Source: Pseudolabrys sp. FHR47 | GTDB taxonomy: Bacteria; Pseudomonadota; Alphaproteobacteria; Rhizobiales; Xanthobacteraceae | Direction: 5' to 3' | Assembly (NCBI RefSeq): GCF_005153485.1 | Contig: NZ_CP039740.1 | Coordinates: 1,739,001-1,803,000, forward strand | DNA length: 64,000 bases | Part shown: piece by piece, positions 1 through 7,603 of the stretch | Position numbering within the stretch: the stretch's first letter is position 1 | Layout: each line of letters opens with the position of its first letter | Translations under genes and position numbers: made by a program | The notes under the pieces: model-generated | Told to the model about the DNA's origin: nothing | The model's database searches: none | What the model saw: the letters and a program-made list of their open reading frames with translations, nothing else

Positions 1-185
1 CGGGTGCGTTCGGCGATGTCGCGCAGCCCGTCCCAGAACTGGTCTTCGAGCGACACGCTGGTCTTGTGGCCGTGCAATTCGATCGAGCGCTTGACGATCG
101 CCGATTTGCGGCCGAGCGGTCCCTCGGTTCTGCTGCGTTTGGTACCGGCCGTGACATCCGGTCCGGTCATGGTGTCGTCCATCAT
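1..185 (-). CDS. Ribbon-helix-helix domain protein, N-terminal part (runs off the window)
   Basis: The reverse strand opens with ATGATG at 185, preceded by GGAGGG nine bases upstream. It reads 61 codons to the window edge without a stop. The visible protein starts MMDDTMTGPD and continues with the stretch VKRSIELHGHKTSVSLE, then FWDGLRDIAE. That pattern (basic beta strand, then 'TSVSLED.FW..L') matches the small ribbon-helix-helix proteins (RHH_4 type) common in Hyphomicrobiales, which are assumed to bind DNA. The C-terminal part lies outside the window, so length and gene partners cannot be judged. The family call is from pattern recognition; no target is known. Confidence 0.75.
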   Translation of the reverse strand, partial: MMDDTMTGPDVTAGTKRSRTEGPLGRKSAIVKRSIELHGHKTSVSLEDQFWDGLRDIAERT

Positions 186-319
186 CGCTTCTTGCCCTCC
201 GTATTTCGCCAGCCTAACGCGTGTCGCGCGCGACTCCGGCGAGTACGGAACTATTAGGCGCAGGTGAGGTGTGGTTATTGAGCGATGTCAAATCCGCGAC
301 ACATTTTGCCATGGCTCCG

Positions 320-499
320 TCAGGAGCCCTCGCGCGGCGGCCGGCCCGGCCGCGGCGGCGGCACATTGATGGTGGTCTGGCAATTCTGACATTCGAAGCG
401 ATCGAAATGGTCGAGATGATCGCGCGTTTTCGTCGCCTGCATGGCGATGCCGCAGATCGGGCAATGACGTAAGGGAGGACGGGGCGGACGGTGGGGCAT
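320..499 (-). CDS. Small zinc-ribbon protein, 59 residues
   Basis: A short basic, proline-rich protein with two CxxC knuckles: CPIC at residues 13-16 and CQNC at 37-40. They are separated by a His/Asp-rich linker (DHLDHFDRF), as expected of a zinc ribbon. The tail is PPPRPGRPP. The frame is open further upstream, and an earlier ATG at 535 would give 71 residues. Neither start has a clear Shine-Dalgarno sequence. The protein is probably structural or regulatory; no specific function can be assigned. The pairing of CxxC motifs and the lack of an equally convincing frame on the other strand argue that it is real. Confidence 0.55.
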   Translation of the reverse strand: MPHRPPRPPLRHCPICGIAMQATKTRDHLDHFDRFECQNCQTTINVPPPRPGRPPREGS

Positions 500-615
500 G
501 CGGATGCGACGAGACCGGAACGTGGGGTCGCGCATCTTCGGGCGGTATGCCGCTCTCGGTTTGATAAATGTCAAAGAATCGCGATTGCGATCCCGGTCCG
601 GCGCGGTACGCCCGG

Positions 616-759
616 CTATTTTGCGATGCCGACCACCGGATTTGTCGGAATATAGGCGCTGGCGCGTCCGGCGAACTGATAGAGCGTCACCGACACGAGC
701 CCGATTAGAATGATTGCAAATGCAAGACGGACGCACTGGTCCATGACGCTGGCCTGCAT
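616..759 (-). CDS. Small single-span membrane protein, 47 residues
   Basis: A short reverse-strand frame begins at ATG 759 behind AGGGGA (spacing about 6) and ends with TAG at 616. It encodes MQASVMDQCVR followed by a hydrophobic span LAFAIILIGLVSVTLY (about residues 12-28) and a polar tail ending NPVVGIAK. The charge pattern suggests one transmembrane helix. Function is unknown. An in-frame ATG at 780 would add seven residues but has no ribosome site. It lies between the zinc-ribbon gene and the SemiSWEET gene and is transcribed like the former. Confidence 0.55.
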   Translation of the reverse strand: MQASVMDQCVRLAFAIILIGLVSVTLYQFAGRASAYIPTNPVVGIAK

Positions 760-1021
760 GAGAAGTCCCCTGTTCCGCATGAGCCGCTTCCAGACGCCAA
801 TCTAGTCCCCGAGCGTCCGGGCGGGCTATTGCCGGTTCCGATTAAGGTCAACGGCTATCGTTAAAACCGGGCCGCTGTTCGGCGGCCATGCGGCAATAGA
901 GGGGCAGAGGTGAAGGCCGCGTTAATGGGGGGCGCATGAGATACCGCAGGCGGGAATCGCCCGGCTGATGTATGGATGACGCCGCCGCCCGGTTGGGGCG
1001 GTATTTTCATTTGGACCATCC

Positions 1022-1288
1022 ATGACCGAAGGGTCTTTTGCGATCACGGCGCTCGGCCTTGCCGCCGCCTTCTGCACGACCACCGCCTATGCGCCGCAGG
1101 CGCTGAAGGCATGGCGCTCGCGCTCCACGGCTGACATATCGCTGAGCATGTTCCTGTTGATGGTGACGGGAATCGTGCTGTGGCTCGCTTATGGCGTGCT
1201 GATCGGCGACATGCCTCTCATCGTCGCCAACGGCATTACCTTGTGCCTGGCCGGCACGATCCTCGCGTTGAAGCTGCGTCACGGTTGA
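1022..1288 (+). CDS. SemiSWEET-type sugar transporter (PQ-loop protein)
   Basis: An 88-residue protein with three hydrophobic helices (about residues 5-24, 40-60 and 64-84), the half-transporter layout of bacterial SemiSWEETs. These assemble as dimers and move sugars through the inner membrane by alternating access. The diagnostic PQ motif is present in the first helix (TTAYAPQALKAW, about 20-31), followed by the conserved polar loop RSRSTADIS. Length agrees with the family (85-100 residues). The start is the ATG at 1022 after a short leader. It appears monocistronic. Substrate is not predictable from sequence. Confidence 0.85.
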   Translation: MTEGSFAITALGLAAAFCTTTAYAPQALKAWRSRSTADISLSMFLLMVTGIVLWLAYGVLIGDMPLIVANGITLCLAGTILALKLRHG

Positions 1289-1613
1289 AGCGCCGGCGCT
1301 GCCCGTTTGTCATGATGAGGCGCCGATACCAGCGCGCGTGAAACGGCGCTGGCTCACGCGGCGATAGGCATTTACGTCATTACCACCTTTCTTGCGCTGC
1401 GCCTCGGTCGAGACGCAGTGACGCGTGTTACGTGCCAGCAATAAATCGCCGCAAAGAGATGCGGTGGTGGTGTCATGATATAAACAACAAGCGGTCGTCA
1501 GAAAAAATTCTGCACGCTACACTTGTAAATACCTTTTTCGACATATTTATAACTTCTATCAAATGCGAGCGGTGCCGTGCGATGCGCCGCTGGTGTCTAA
1601 ACACACGGTCATC
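1289..1613. other. AT-rich intergenic region before the polysaccharide operon
   Basis: The stretch between the SemiSWEET gene and the glycosyltransferase is clearly more AT-rich in its second half (about 1465-1560) than the surrounding genome. I see no credible gene in it. A promoter-like pair lies at its downstream end (separate entry). The codons from 1563 to 1613 could alternatively be the first 17 codons of the glycosyltransferase. Confidence 0.5.
1523..1551 (+). promoter_or_regulatory. Candidate sigma70-type promoter of the nfrB-like operon
   Basis: TTGTAA at 1523-1528 and TTTATA at 1546-1551 are separated by 17 bases inside the AT-rich leader. The next good start codon of the operon is ATG 1614, giving a leader of about 55 nt. 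Starting translation at 1563 would leave almost no leader, which is one reason to prefer 1614. Read by eye only. Confidence 0.35.
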
Positions 1614-2945
1614 ATGCACGACTATTTCCTCGTGGGCGTTCTCACGATCAGCCTGCTCGTGAGCCTCTGCTCGCTCGACGACGCCTTTATCGATCTGCTC
1701 TCTCTGAGCATCGGCCAGGATTCGTACCGCACGAAGAGCCATGGTTCCGTCACGGTTCCGAAAACGGCGGTATTCATCGCCAACTGGGACGAGGCGGAAA
1801 TCATCGGCCGCATGGTCGAAGGTAATCTGTCGCGCATCGATAATCCGGACGTTGTCATCTATCTCGGCGTCTACCCGAACGACGAGGGAACTCTGCGCGT
1901 CGCCCAAGAGGTCGCCGCGAAATATCCCGACCGCGTCAAGGTGATCGTCAACAGCCTGAACGGCCCGACATCGAAAGGGCAGATGCTCAATGAGATGTTC
2001 GAGCAGGTGTTCTCGCGCCACGACGCGCCCGAACTGGCCGTGCTGCACGACAGTGAAGACGTCATCGATCCGCGCTCCTTTGCAATCTATGCGCGCTTCG
2101 CGATCCGCTACGATTTCATCCAGGTGCCGGTATTTTCGCTGCACCGGGGCCGCCATGACCTGGTTGCTTCGACCTACATGGATGAATTTGCCGAGCGGCA
2201 TACCCGGGAAATGATCGTTCGAAATGCGCTCGGCGCCGCTATTCCGTCGGCCGGTGTCGGCACCTGCCTGACGCGCGAGTTGGTGCGGTACTTTCTGGAT
2301 ACCTACGGCCGCGTGCTGATGCCGTCCACGGTGACGGAAGATTATATCCTCGGTGTTGAAGTCAAGCGCGCAGGCTTTCGCTCCATCTTCGCCGCGGTGT
2401 TGGCGGATGCCGACGAGGGCTACGATTACATCGCGACACGCGAGTTCTTCCCGCAAAAGCTCGTGGCGGCGATCAAGCAGCGCACGCGCTGGATTTACGG
2501 CAATTCCTTCGAGGGGGCGGCCAAGCTTGGATGGCAGGCATCGGCCTGGGACATCTACTTTCTGTTTCGCGATCGCAAGGGTGCGATCGCGAACTTTCTG
2601 CCGGCGGCGTCGCTTATCCTGTGGACGCTGGTGTTCATCGACGTTGTCGAAGTCGACACGATGACGGAAGGCATGGCGACGACCTTCGCCGTGTCGATGC
2701 TCTTCAATGTCGCCATGTCGATCGTTCGTTACGTCACGCGCGTTGTCGCCAATTACCAGGTGTACGGCACGACCGACTGGATTGGCATTGCGCTTCGCTG
2801 GCCCGTCGCGATGTACATCAACATGGTTTCGACCTATCGCGCGTGGAAGATTTACCTCGGTGAATCCGACTTCGCCACCAGGCCGATCGTCTGGTCGAAG
2901 ACGGCCCATGATCTGCCCGACGATTTTTCAACGGCAACGCGATAG
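1614..2945 (+). CDS. NfrB-like processive glycosyltransferase (GT2, inner membrane), without the MshEN domain
   Basis: A 443-residue family-2 glycosyltransferase closely patterned on E. coli NfrB, the inner-membrane component of the phage N4 receptor polysaccharide system. Shared signatures in order are an N-terminal membrane helix followed by SLDDAFID, VYPNDEGT (about 86-93), GPTSKGQMLN (117-126), LHDSEDVI with the DxD-like acid (144-151), TYMDEF, AGVGTC, the catalytic TED (241-243), KQRTRW (the Q/RxxRW motif of processive synthases, 288-293), FRDRKGAI (318-325), two further membrane segments, and WSKTAHD near the end. E. coli NfrB is about 745 residues and carries a C-terminal MshEN domain that binds c-di-GMP; this protein stops before it. 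An earlier ATG at 1563 is possible. The wecB gene follows after 17 bp. The product is inferred to be an N-acetylmannosamine-containing polymer. Confidence 0.85.
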   Translation: MHDYFLVGVLTISLLVSLCSLDDAFIDLLSLSIGQDSYRTKSHGSVTVPKTAVFIANWDEAEIIGRMVEGNLSRIDNPDVVIYLGVYPNDEGTLRVAQEVAAKYPDRVKVIVNSLNGPTSKGQMLNEMFEQVFSRHDAPELAVLHDSEDVIDPRSFAIYARFAIRYDFIQVPVFSLHRGRHDLVASTYMDEFAERHTREMIVRNALGAAIPSAGVGTCLTRELVRYFLDTYGRVLMPSTVTEDYILGVEVKRAGFRSIFAAVLADADEGYDYIATREFFPQKLVAAIKQRTRWIYGNSFEGAAKLGWQASAWDIYFLFRDRKGAIANFLPAASLILWTLVFIDVVEVDTMTEGMATTFAVSMLFNVAMSIVRYVTRVVANYQVYGTTDWIGIALRWPVAMYINMVSTYRAWKIYLGESDFATRPIVWSKTAHDLPDDFSTATR

Positions 2946-2962
2946 GGCGATCGGATCTCACC

Positions 2963-4117
2963 ATGCGTATCCTTCTCGTCTTGGGCACACGTCCGGAAAT
3001 AATCAAGCTCGGCCCGGTCTACCTCGCATTGCGCGAGGCGGGCGTGGATGTCGACGTGTTCTCATCCGGTCAACATGTCGAACTCGCCGAGGGGCTGCTC
3101 GATCTGTTCGGTATGACGCCAACCTATCAGGAGGCGGATGCGGTCCTGCAGGCGGATGTGGCCGGCAAGTACGGCGTCGTCATGCAGCGGGTCGAGAGTG
3201 TGTTGCGGCAGGTTCGCTACGACTGGGTCGTGGTGCAAGGCGATACCACGACCGCCGTCGCGGCGGCGACGGCCGCCTTCATGTGCCGCGTTCCGGTCGC
3301 CCATATCGAGGCCGGTCTTCGCACCGGCACGATCATGTCGCCGTGGCCCGAGGAGTTCAATCGCCGGGTCATCGCCCAGGCGGCGGCGCTCCATTTTGTG
3401 CCGACGACGCTGGCGCGCGACAATCTGCTCAAGGAAGGGATTGCCGCCAAGCAGATCGCGATTGTCGGCAATACTGTCGTCGATGCGTTGCTCTACGTGC
3501 GCAGCAAGATCGGGCAAGCTTATGTGCCGCACGATCCCGAATTGGCGGACTTGCCCGCCGACAAAAAGCTGGTGCTCGTCACGCTGCATCGTCGCGAGAA
3601 TATCGGCGAGCCGATACGCGACATCCTGCGTGCGTTGCGCGATCTTGGCGAGGATGGCGACAAACTGATCGCGCTGCCGGTGCATCTCAATCCCGGAGTG
3701 CGCGCCGAGGTGAAAGCCGTTCTGGGCGATGCGCCTAATGTGCGGCTTCTCGCGCCGCTGCGTTATGCGGATTTCGTTTATCTCTTAAGCAGGGCCTGGA
3801 CGGTGGTCACCGATTCAGGCGGCGTTCAGGAGGAGGCGCCGACATTCGGGCTTCAGATCCTGATCGCGCGCGAAAGCACGGAAAGACCTGAGGTGATCGA
3901 AGCTGGCTTCGGCACTCTGGTCGGCAGCGACCGTGCCAAGATCGTCGAAGGCGTACGCCGGCTCACCGCGGGCAATACACGCCAGCTGCTGCCGGCCATC
4001 AATCCGTTCGGCGACGGCGCTGCCGCGCAGCGAATCGCCGATCGCCTGTCCACCGTCAACGTAAAGTCATTCGAATGCTCTATGTCCCCCGTAAAGAGCC
4101 CCGAAGCGCGGCTGTGA
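2963..4117 (+). CDS. wecB: UDP-N-acetylglucosamine 2-epimerase (non-hydrolysing)
   Basis: A 384-residue enzyme interconverting UDP-GlcNAc and UDP-ManNAc in the cytoplasm. The N-terminal nucleotide-fold signature GTRPEIIKLGP is at residues 8-18. HIEAGLRTG follows around 115, with the conserved Glu and Arg, then the EEFNRR stretch and VTDSGGVQEEA around 283-293, which binds the UDP. Length is normal for the family (about 375). It is the second gene of the operon and would supply UDP-ManNAc to the NfrB-like synthase upstream. In E. coli, NfrB function depends on WecB, so this physical link supports the assignment of both. The 3' end overlaps the downstream HlyD gene. Confidence 0.93.
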   Translation: MRILLVLGTRPEIIKLGPVYLALREAGVDVDVFSSGQHVELAEGLLDLFGMTPTYQEADAVLQADVAGKYGVVMQRVESVLRQVRYDWVVVQGDTTTAVAAATAAFMCRVPVAHIEAGLRTGTIMSPWPEEFNRRVIAQAAALHFVPTTLARDNLLKEGIAAKQIAIVGNTVVDALLYVRSKIGQAYVPHDPELADLPADKKLVLVTLHRRENIGEPIRDILRALRDLGEDGDKLIALPVHLNPGVRAEVKAVLGDAPNVRLLAPLRYADFVYLLSRAWTVVTDSGGVQEEAPTFGLQILIARESTERPEVIEAGFGTLVGSDRAKIVEGVRRLTAGNTRQLLPAINPFGDGAAAQRIADRLSTVNVKSFECSMSPVKSPEARL

Positions 4118-5214
4118 GCGAGCCTCTGAAAGTCAGCCGTTTGCGCTGGCGGAGGTTACGCCGTTTGCTGATAGTCGCATTCCTGCTGATTGCCGGCGGG
4201 CTCGCCGTCGCCGATATCGTTGGCGGCACAACGCTGTTCTTTCGCGCCGACGGCATCGTGACCCGAGAGCGGGTTGCGATATCGTCGCCCTACGAGAACA
4301 CGCGTATTCGCGAATTGTTCGTGCGTCCTGGCGAACATGTCGAAGCCGGGCAGAAGATCGCCGCCGTGGAGTCCGGCGCGGTGTCGCGTTCGATCGCGGA
4401 TATGTCGGTCGAGGCCGCGCGGTTGCGCGGCAAGCTGGCCGAGATCGATGCCCGTGAGGCGGCGGTCGGTGTCTTGCTGCCCGAAGCGGAAGCCACCGTG
4501 AAGCAATTCAAGTCTTTTCTCGACCGCGTCTCGGGTTCCAGCGTGGCCGGTTTTGTGACCGATAAGAACGTAACCGATATCGTCGCCGCGCACTTTACGG
4601 CGAAGGAGAAGCTCGCGGGGTTGCAGGCGGAGAAGCAGGCGCTGGAGAAGGAGCGCGCGCCGTATCTGACCGCGCTGGCCGACGTGATGTCATCGTATAA
4701 TGGGTTGCAGCAGTCTTACGGCGGCGGCGTGCTGACCACGCCGGTGTCGGGTTATGTCGGTACGCGCGTCGGCGTTGTCGGCGAGGTGCTGAACGCGTCA
4801 TCGCCAACGGTTACCGATGTCTACACAGGTGCCAGCTACGTTCTGGCCTACGTCCACGACGGTTATCTCGTCGGTGTCGAGCCGGGACAGCGCGTCAAGG
4901 TGGAATTGCGCTCGCGCTTCGCGATGGGCGTCGTGACAGAACTTTTGCCTGTGACGTCTGCGGTGCCGCCGGAATTCCAGATGCCGGCGCGGCCGCGGGT
5001 GCGCGGCCAGTTGATGCGGGTTTCGATTCCCGACACGGCGGGTTTCCCGATCGGCGAACAGGTGAAGCTGTCGGTTTGCCACTTCGACAGCTGCGAGGAT
5101 CTCATGGACAAAATCCGGCCATCCAAGGTCCTGCAGCGCGTTGCCGGGCGGGTGCGGGAGCTGCTGCCGGGTTCAGGTGACGACGCGCAGCGCGCTTCAC
5201 CGATAACGCAGTAA
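4114..5214 (+). CDS. HlyD/membrane-fusion-like periplasmic adaptor of the polysaccharide operon
   Basis: A 366-residue protein with an Arg-rich cytoplasmic start, one transmembrane helix (about residues 17-37), a lipoyl-like half (IRELFVRPGEHVEAGQKIA), a helical hairpin (about 95-200, rich in AEAT/KEKLAGLQAEKQALEKE), the second lipoyl half (VLTTPVSGYVGTRVG) and a beta-barrel segment. This is the domain order of HlyD/EmrA-type adaptors that bridge the inner membrane and periplasm. I chose GTG 4114, which overlaps the wecB stop as GTGA. An ATG at 4075 would add 13 residues and a 43-bp overlap. No ABC transporter or outer-membrane channel is adjacent. By position it probably helps move or organise the NfrB/WecB product. 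Confidence 0.75.
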   Translation: MSEPLKVSRLRWRRLRRLLIVAFLLIAGGLAVADIVGGTTLFFRADGIVTRERVAISSPYENTRIRELFVRPGEHVEAGQKIAAVESGAVSRSIADMSVEAARLRGKLAEIDAREAAVGVLLPEAEATVKQFKSFLDRVSGSSVAGFVTDKNVTDIVAAHFTAKEKLAGLQAEKQALEKERAPYLTALADVMSSYNGLQQSYGGGVLTTPVSGYVGTRVGVVGEVLNASSPTVTDVYTGASYVLAYVHDGYLVGVEPGQRVKVELRSRFAMGVVTELLPVTSAVPPEFQMPARPRVRGQLMRVSIPDTAGFPIGEQVKLSVCHFDSCEDLMDKIRPSKVLQRVAGRVRELLPGSGDDAQRASPITQ

Positions 5215-5236
5215 GCGGGTTGCTCGCAACGCCGGA

Positions 5237-5425
5237 TCAGGCAGCCTTGTGAGGCTGGTCGTCATCCCGCTTCGGCTCGCCGGCGCTGATGGCCTGCTCG
5301 CGGCGGCGAAGCCACTCGCGCGTTTCCTGGCGGCGCCTCGCCGCTTCCCAATGGCCCGTGAAATTCGGCTCATAGGGCAGAACGACCTGTGCTTCGCGCG
5401 GCCTGTTATCCATTCGCTGCATCAT
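5237..5425 (-). CDS. Small charged hypothetical protein, 62 residues
   Basis: Starts at ATG 5425 with AAGGAG six bases upstream and encodes MMQRMDNRPREAQ followed by a strongly charged helix (HWEAARRRQETREWLRRREQ, about 27-46) and a polar tail DDDQPHKAA. No membrane segment, Cys cluster or known domain is visible. Composition suggests a soluble, partly helical protein that could bind nucleic acid or a partner protein. The good ribosome site and position in an otherwise gene-free gap support reality. Convergent with the HlyD gene; no terminator is obvious. Confidence 0.6.
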   Translation of the reverse strand: MMQRMDNRPREAQVVLPYEPNFTGHWEAARRRQETREWLRRREQAISAGEPKRDDDQPHKAA

Positions 5426-5682
5426 CGCCGGCTCCTTCCGGTTTTCATCCGACCCGTTCGGTGGCGTCGAAGTATTAACGCAACCGGGTGCACCGCCGTT
5501 CCACCTGCTTTGCTGCGGTAATCTTCCGCATCGGCGCAGCATTGACGCATGCAATCTAACCGGGGCCGGTAAAGATTCTATCGAGAAACTAGATGACCGG
5601 CAATTTACGATTTTTCTTGCCGACGCGGCGGCAACATTGCGGCATCGCATCACAAAGCGGTGTGCGCTGCGGTGAGGCCGTG

Positions 5683-6111
5683 TCAGTCGACGACGCCGTC
5701 GCGGCCGACAATGTTCATTAGCGTCGCGGTCAGATGCGCGATGAGCTTTTCTTCGCCGCCTTTCACTGCAAAGACGTCGGCCTGCGACAGGGTCAATGTG
5801 CGGCCGGCCTTGACGACGCGGCCACGCGCGACGATGCGCTCGCCGGCGGCGGGCGCCAGTAGGTTGATCTTGAATTCGGCGGTGAGAACGCCGGTACCCT
5901 CCGGCATGACGGTGAGCGCCGCATAGCCGGCGGCACTGTCGGCGACCGCCGCGACCGCGCCGGCGTGGACGAAGCCATGCTGCTGCGACACCGCCGGCGT
6001 GGGCACCAGCGCGATCTCGACGAATCCGAGCTCGACCTTTTCGAGCCTGGCGCCGAGCGTCGTCATCAGGCCTTGCCTGGAAAAGCTCTGCTGGATGCGG
6101 GCGAGGGGCAT
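5683..6111 (-). CDS. PaaI-family hot-dog thioesterase
   Basis: A 142-residue single hot-dog domain: central HGFVHAGAVAAVADSAAGYAA region (about 49-69) with the HGG/HAG-type helix, then TGVLTAEFKINLLAPAAGE and RVVKAGRTLTLSQADVF, the usual strand order of the PaaI/YdiI acyl-CoA thioesterase group. These hydrolyse acyl- or aryl-CoA in the cytoplasm; PaaI members remove toxic phenylacetyl-CoA intermediates. Substrate cannot be read from sequence. The start used is ATG 6111 (MPLARIQQSF); the open frame extends upstream to 6201 but without supporting sequence. It lies alone between two minus-strand genes. Confidence 0.8.
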   Translation of the reverse strand: MPLARIQQSFSRQGLMTTLGARLEKVELGFVEIALVPTPAVSQQHGFVHAGAVAAVADSAAGYAALTVMPEGTGVLTAEFKINLLAPAAGERIVARGRVVKAGRTLTLSQADVFAVKGGEEKLIAHLTATLMNIVGRDGVVD

Positions 6112-6212
6112 GGGGAGTCTCACTGATAATAGCCCGTTTGGCCGGGACCAGCGATTAAAGCGCAAAGCGGCAGGGCCTGTAACCGTCGGCGATGCGGACA
6201 ATCGGCGGCCGG

Positions 6213-6245
6213 CAAAAAAGAAGACGCCCGCGACGGGGCGTCTTC
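6213..6245 (-). terminator. Rho-independent terminator after the outer-membrane protein gene
   Basis: Stem GAAGACGCCC (6220-6229) pairs with GGGCGTCTTC (6236-6245). On the reverse strand the stem is followed by six T residues (6219-6214). It lies 24 bases past the stop of the outer-membrane protein gene. Confidence 0.85.
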
Positions 6246-6268
6246 AAAGAGGCGAACGGCGCGGGCCG

Positions 6269-6952
6269 CTAGAAGTGATAATTCGCGCCGACGCGCACGA
6301 TGCTGTTGCGATACTTCACATCGAACGGCGGTGCGGTGCCATCGCCGATGGTGGTGAACTTGCCGAGATCGACATAGAGATATTCGAGCTTGGCCGACCA
6401 GGCGGGTGCGAACATATATTCGACGCCGGCGCCGAGCGTCCAGCCGACGCGCGTCGACTTGCGCGAGATGCCGCCGTCCGAGACGGTCACATCGCCATAG
6501 GCGACACCGCCGGTCAGATAGGGCAGCCAGGCCCCGTCCGTCCCCATCGGCATGCCGACGCGGCCGCGCGTGGTGCCGAGCCAGGGATTCTTGGTTTCGC
6601 AGCTTGTGGCGCAGCCGGCGCCGGTGGAGCTACCCTTCATTCCGCTCCAGGCGATGTCGGTTTCGACGCCGAGCACGAAATTCTGGACATGCATGTTGTA
6701 GCCGAGCTGACCGCCGAGCAGACCGCCCTTCGGCTTCATGTCCGCCGACAGACCGGTCGCGGACTGATTCCAGGTCGACTTGCCCCAGCCGTAGCCGCCG
6801 CTGAGACCAGCATAGAAGCCACCCCAGTTCACAACCGGCGTGGGCGCGAACAGCGCCGGAGCCTTGACCGGCATGCGGGAAGGAAGATCGGCCGCGAAGG
6901 TCGGCGACAACGCCGCGGTGGCGGCAAGAACGGACAGAACAAGTCGTTTCAA
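6269..6952 (-). CDS. Outer-membrane beta-barrel protein (Omp25/31-like)
   Basis: A 227-residue protein with a cleavable signal (KRLVLSVLAATAALSPTFAA, about 2-21), then NWGGFYAGLSGGYGWG, the typical first strand of small alphaproteobacterial eight-stranded barrels. Repeated alternating strands follow (GGLLGGQLGYNMHV, GRVGMPMG, RVGWTLGAGVEYMF, WSAKLEYLYVDLG), ending VRVGANYHF. A terminal aromatic (Phe) is the expected BAM recognition residue. I set the start at TTG 6952 because TTAAGGGG lies six bases before it and it places the signal peptide at the N-terminus; the ATG at 7039 would put 29 non-signal residues in front. Two Cys near the middle (AGCATSCETK) may form an external disulfide. A terminator follows. 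Confidence 0.85.
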   Translation of the reverse strand: MKRLVLSVLAATAALSPTFAADLPSRMPVKAPALFAPTPVVNWGGFYAGLSGGYGWGKSTWNQSATGLSADMKPKGGLLGGQLGYNMHVQNFVLGVETDIAWSGMKGSSTGAGCATSCETKNPWLGTTRGRVGMPMGTDGAWLPYLTGGVAYGDVTVSDGGISRKSTRVGWTLGAGVEYMFAPAWSAKLEYLYVDLGKFTTIGDGTAPPFDVKYRNSIVRVGANYHF

Positions 6953-7146
6953 GAGAGACCCCTTAACACCTAAACGTATTGACCGGCCGCCTTGTACACT
7001 GGCGGTTGCCGAGACGATGGTACCAGAGTAGGTGCCCACAGCGCCAGCGCGGCATGATGGACAAAGAATGAAGCCGCCCGGCCGTTGCTTAGGCCACGGC
7101 CTACACCGCCATCACGACAACCGCACGAAGGGCGGCCGCCTCGCTG

Positions 7147-7199
7147 TTTTGACGCGTTTTCTTCACGCGAACCGGTTTCCACTTCGCTCGAAAACGCTT
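7147..7199 (-). repeat. 53-bp dispersed repeat, copy 1
   Basis: The reverse complement of this stretch is identical over 53 bases to 12912-12964. The core contains GGAAACCGGTTCGCG, in which AACCGGTT is palindromic, and the ends are rich in AAAACGCG. It lies next to the 3' end of the DUF2798 gene. Confidence 0.9.
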
Positions 7200-7437
7200 A
7201 ATGCCCGGCTTCTTCCCGGGTGATGGCGAAGGTGAGGGCGCGAATCCCGGGCGCCGCCAGGATCACGACCGGCATCATCGCGGCCCAGGCGACGAGCCAC
7301 GACAGCATCCAGTGCGCGACGAACTGGGCGATGGTGGGCTCCGGGAAACTGGCGATGCCGGTGGCGACCACCGTGGTCAGCCCGGATTGAATCACCCCGA
7401 AGACGAAGTGACTGTAGCGGCGTGGAATTCCGAACAT
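7198..7437 (-). CDS. DUF2798-family small membrane protein
   Basis: A 79-residue protein with two hydrophobic helices: about residues 11-30 (FVFGVIQSGLTTVVATGIAS) and about 41-62 (HWMLSWLVAWAAMMPVVILA). The opening IPRRYSHFVFGVIQSGLTT and the APGIRAL after helix 2 are typical of DUF2798 proteins, small inner-membrane proteins of unknown role. The start is uncertain: ATG 7437 gives the family-typical N-terminus, ATG 7464 would add nine residues, and neither has a well-spaced ribosome site. Its last codons overlap a 53-bp dispersed repeat. Confidence 0.7.
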   Translation of the reverse strand: MFGIPRRYSHFVFGVIQSGLTTVVATGIASFPEPTIAQFVAHWMLSWLVAWAAMMPVVILAAPGIRALTFAITREEAGH

Positions 7438-7545
7438 GGCGTGAGCAGTGGCCCCCTTTGGCATGCGCCCGGCCGCGCCATTGTTCACGAGGAGGGGGGC
7501 GAGGACCAGTCCCTGTTGCGCTCGGCCCGTCTTTCCTGAATGCCA

Positions 7546-7581
7546 CGAAAAATAAAAGAGGCCGCCGGCGAAGGCGGCCTC
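7546..7581 (-). terminator. Rho-independent terminator of the secreted Cys-rich gene
   Basis: GAGGCCGCC (7558-7566) pairs with GGCGGCCTC (7573-7581) around a six-base loop. On the reverse strand the stem is followed by TTTTATTTTT. It lies about 22 bases past the stop of the minus-strand gene ending at 7604. Confidence 0.85.
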
Positions 7582-7603
7582 TCGATTCGTCTGCCTCGGT
7601 CGG

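Noticed and set aside
1473..2909. A 478-codon minus-strand open frame opposite the NfrB-like gene
   Set aside because: The plus-strand frame has strong family motifs throughout, whereas this one has only charged, repetitive composition typical of shadows.
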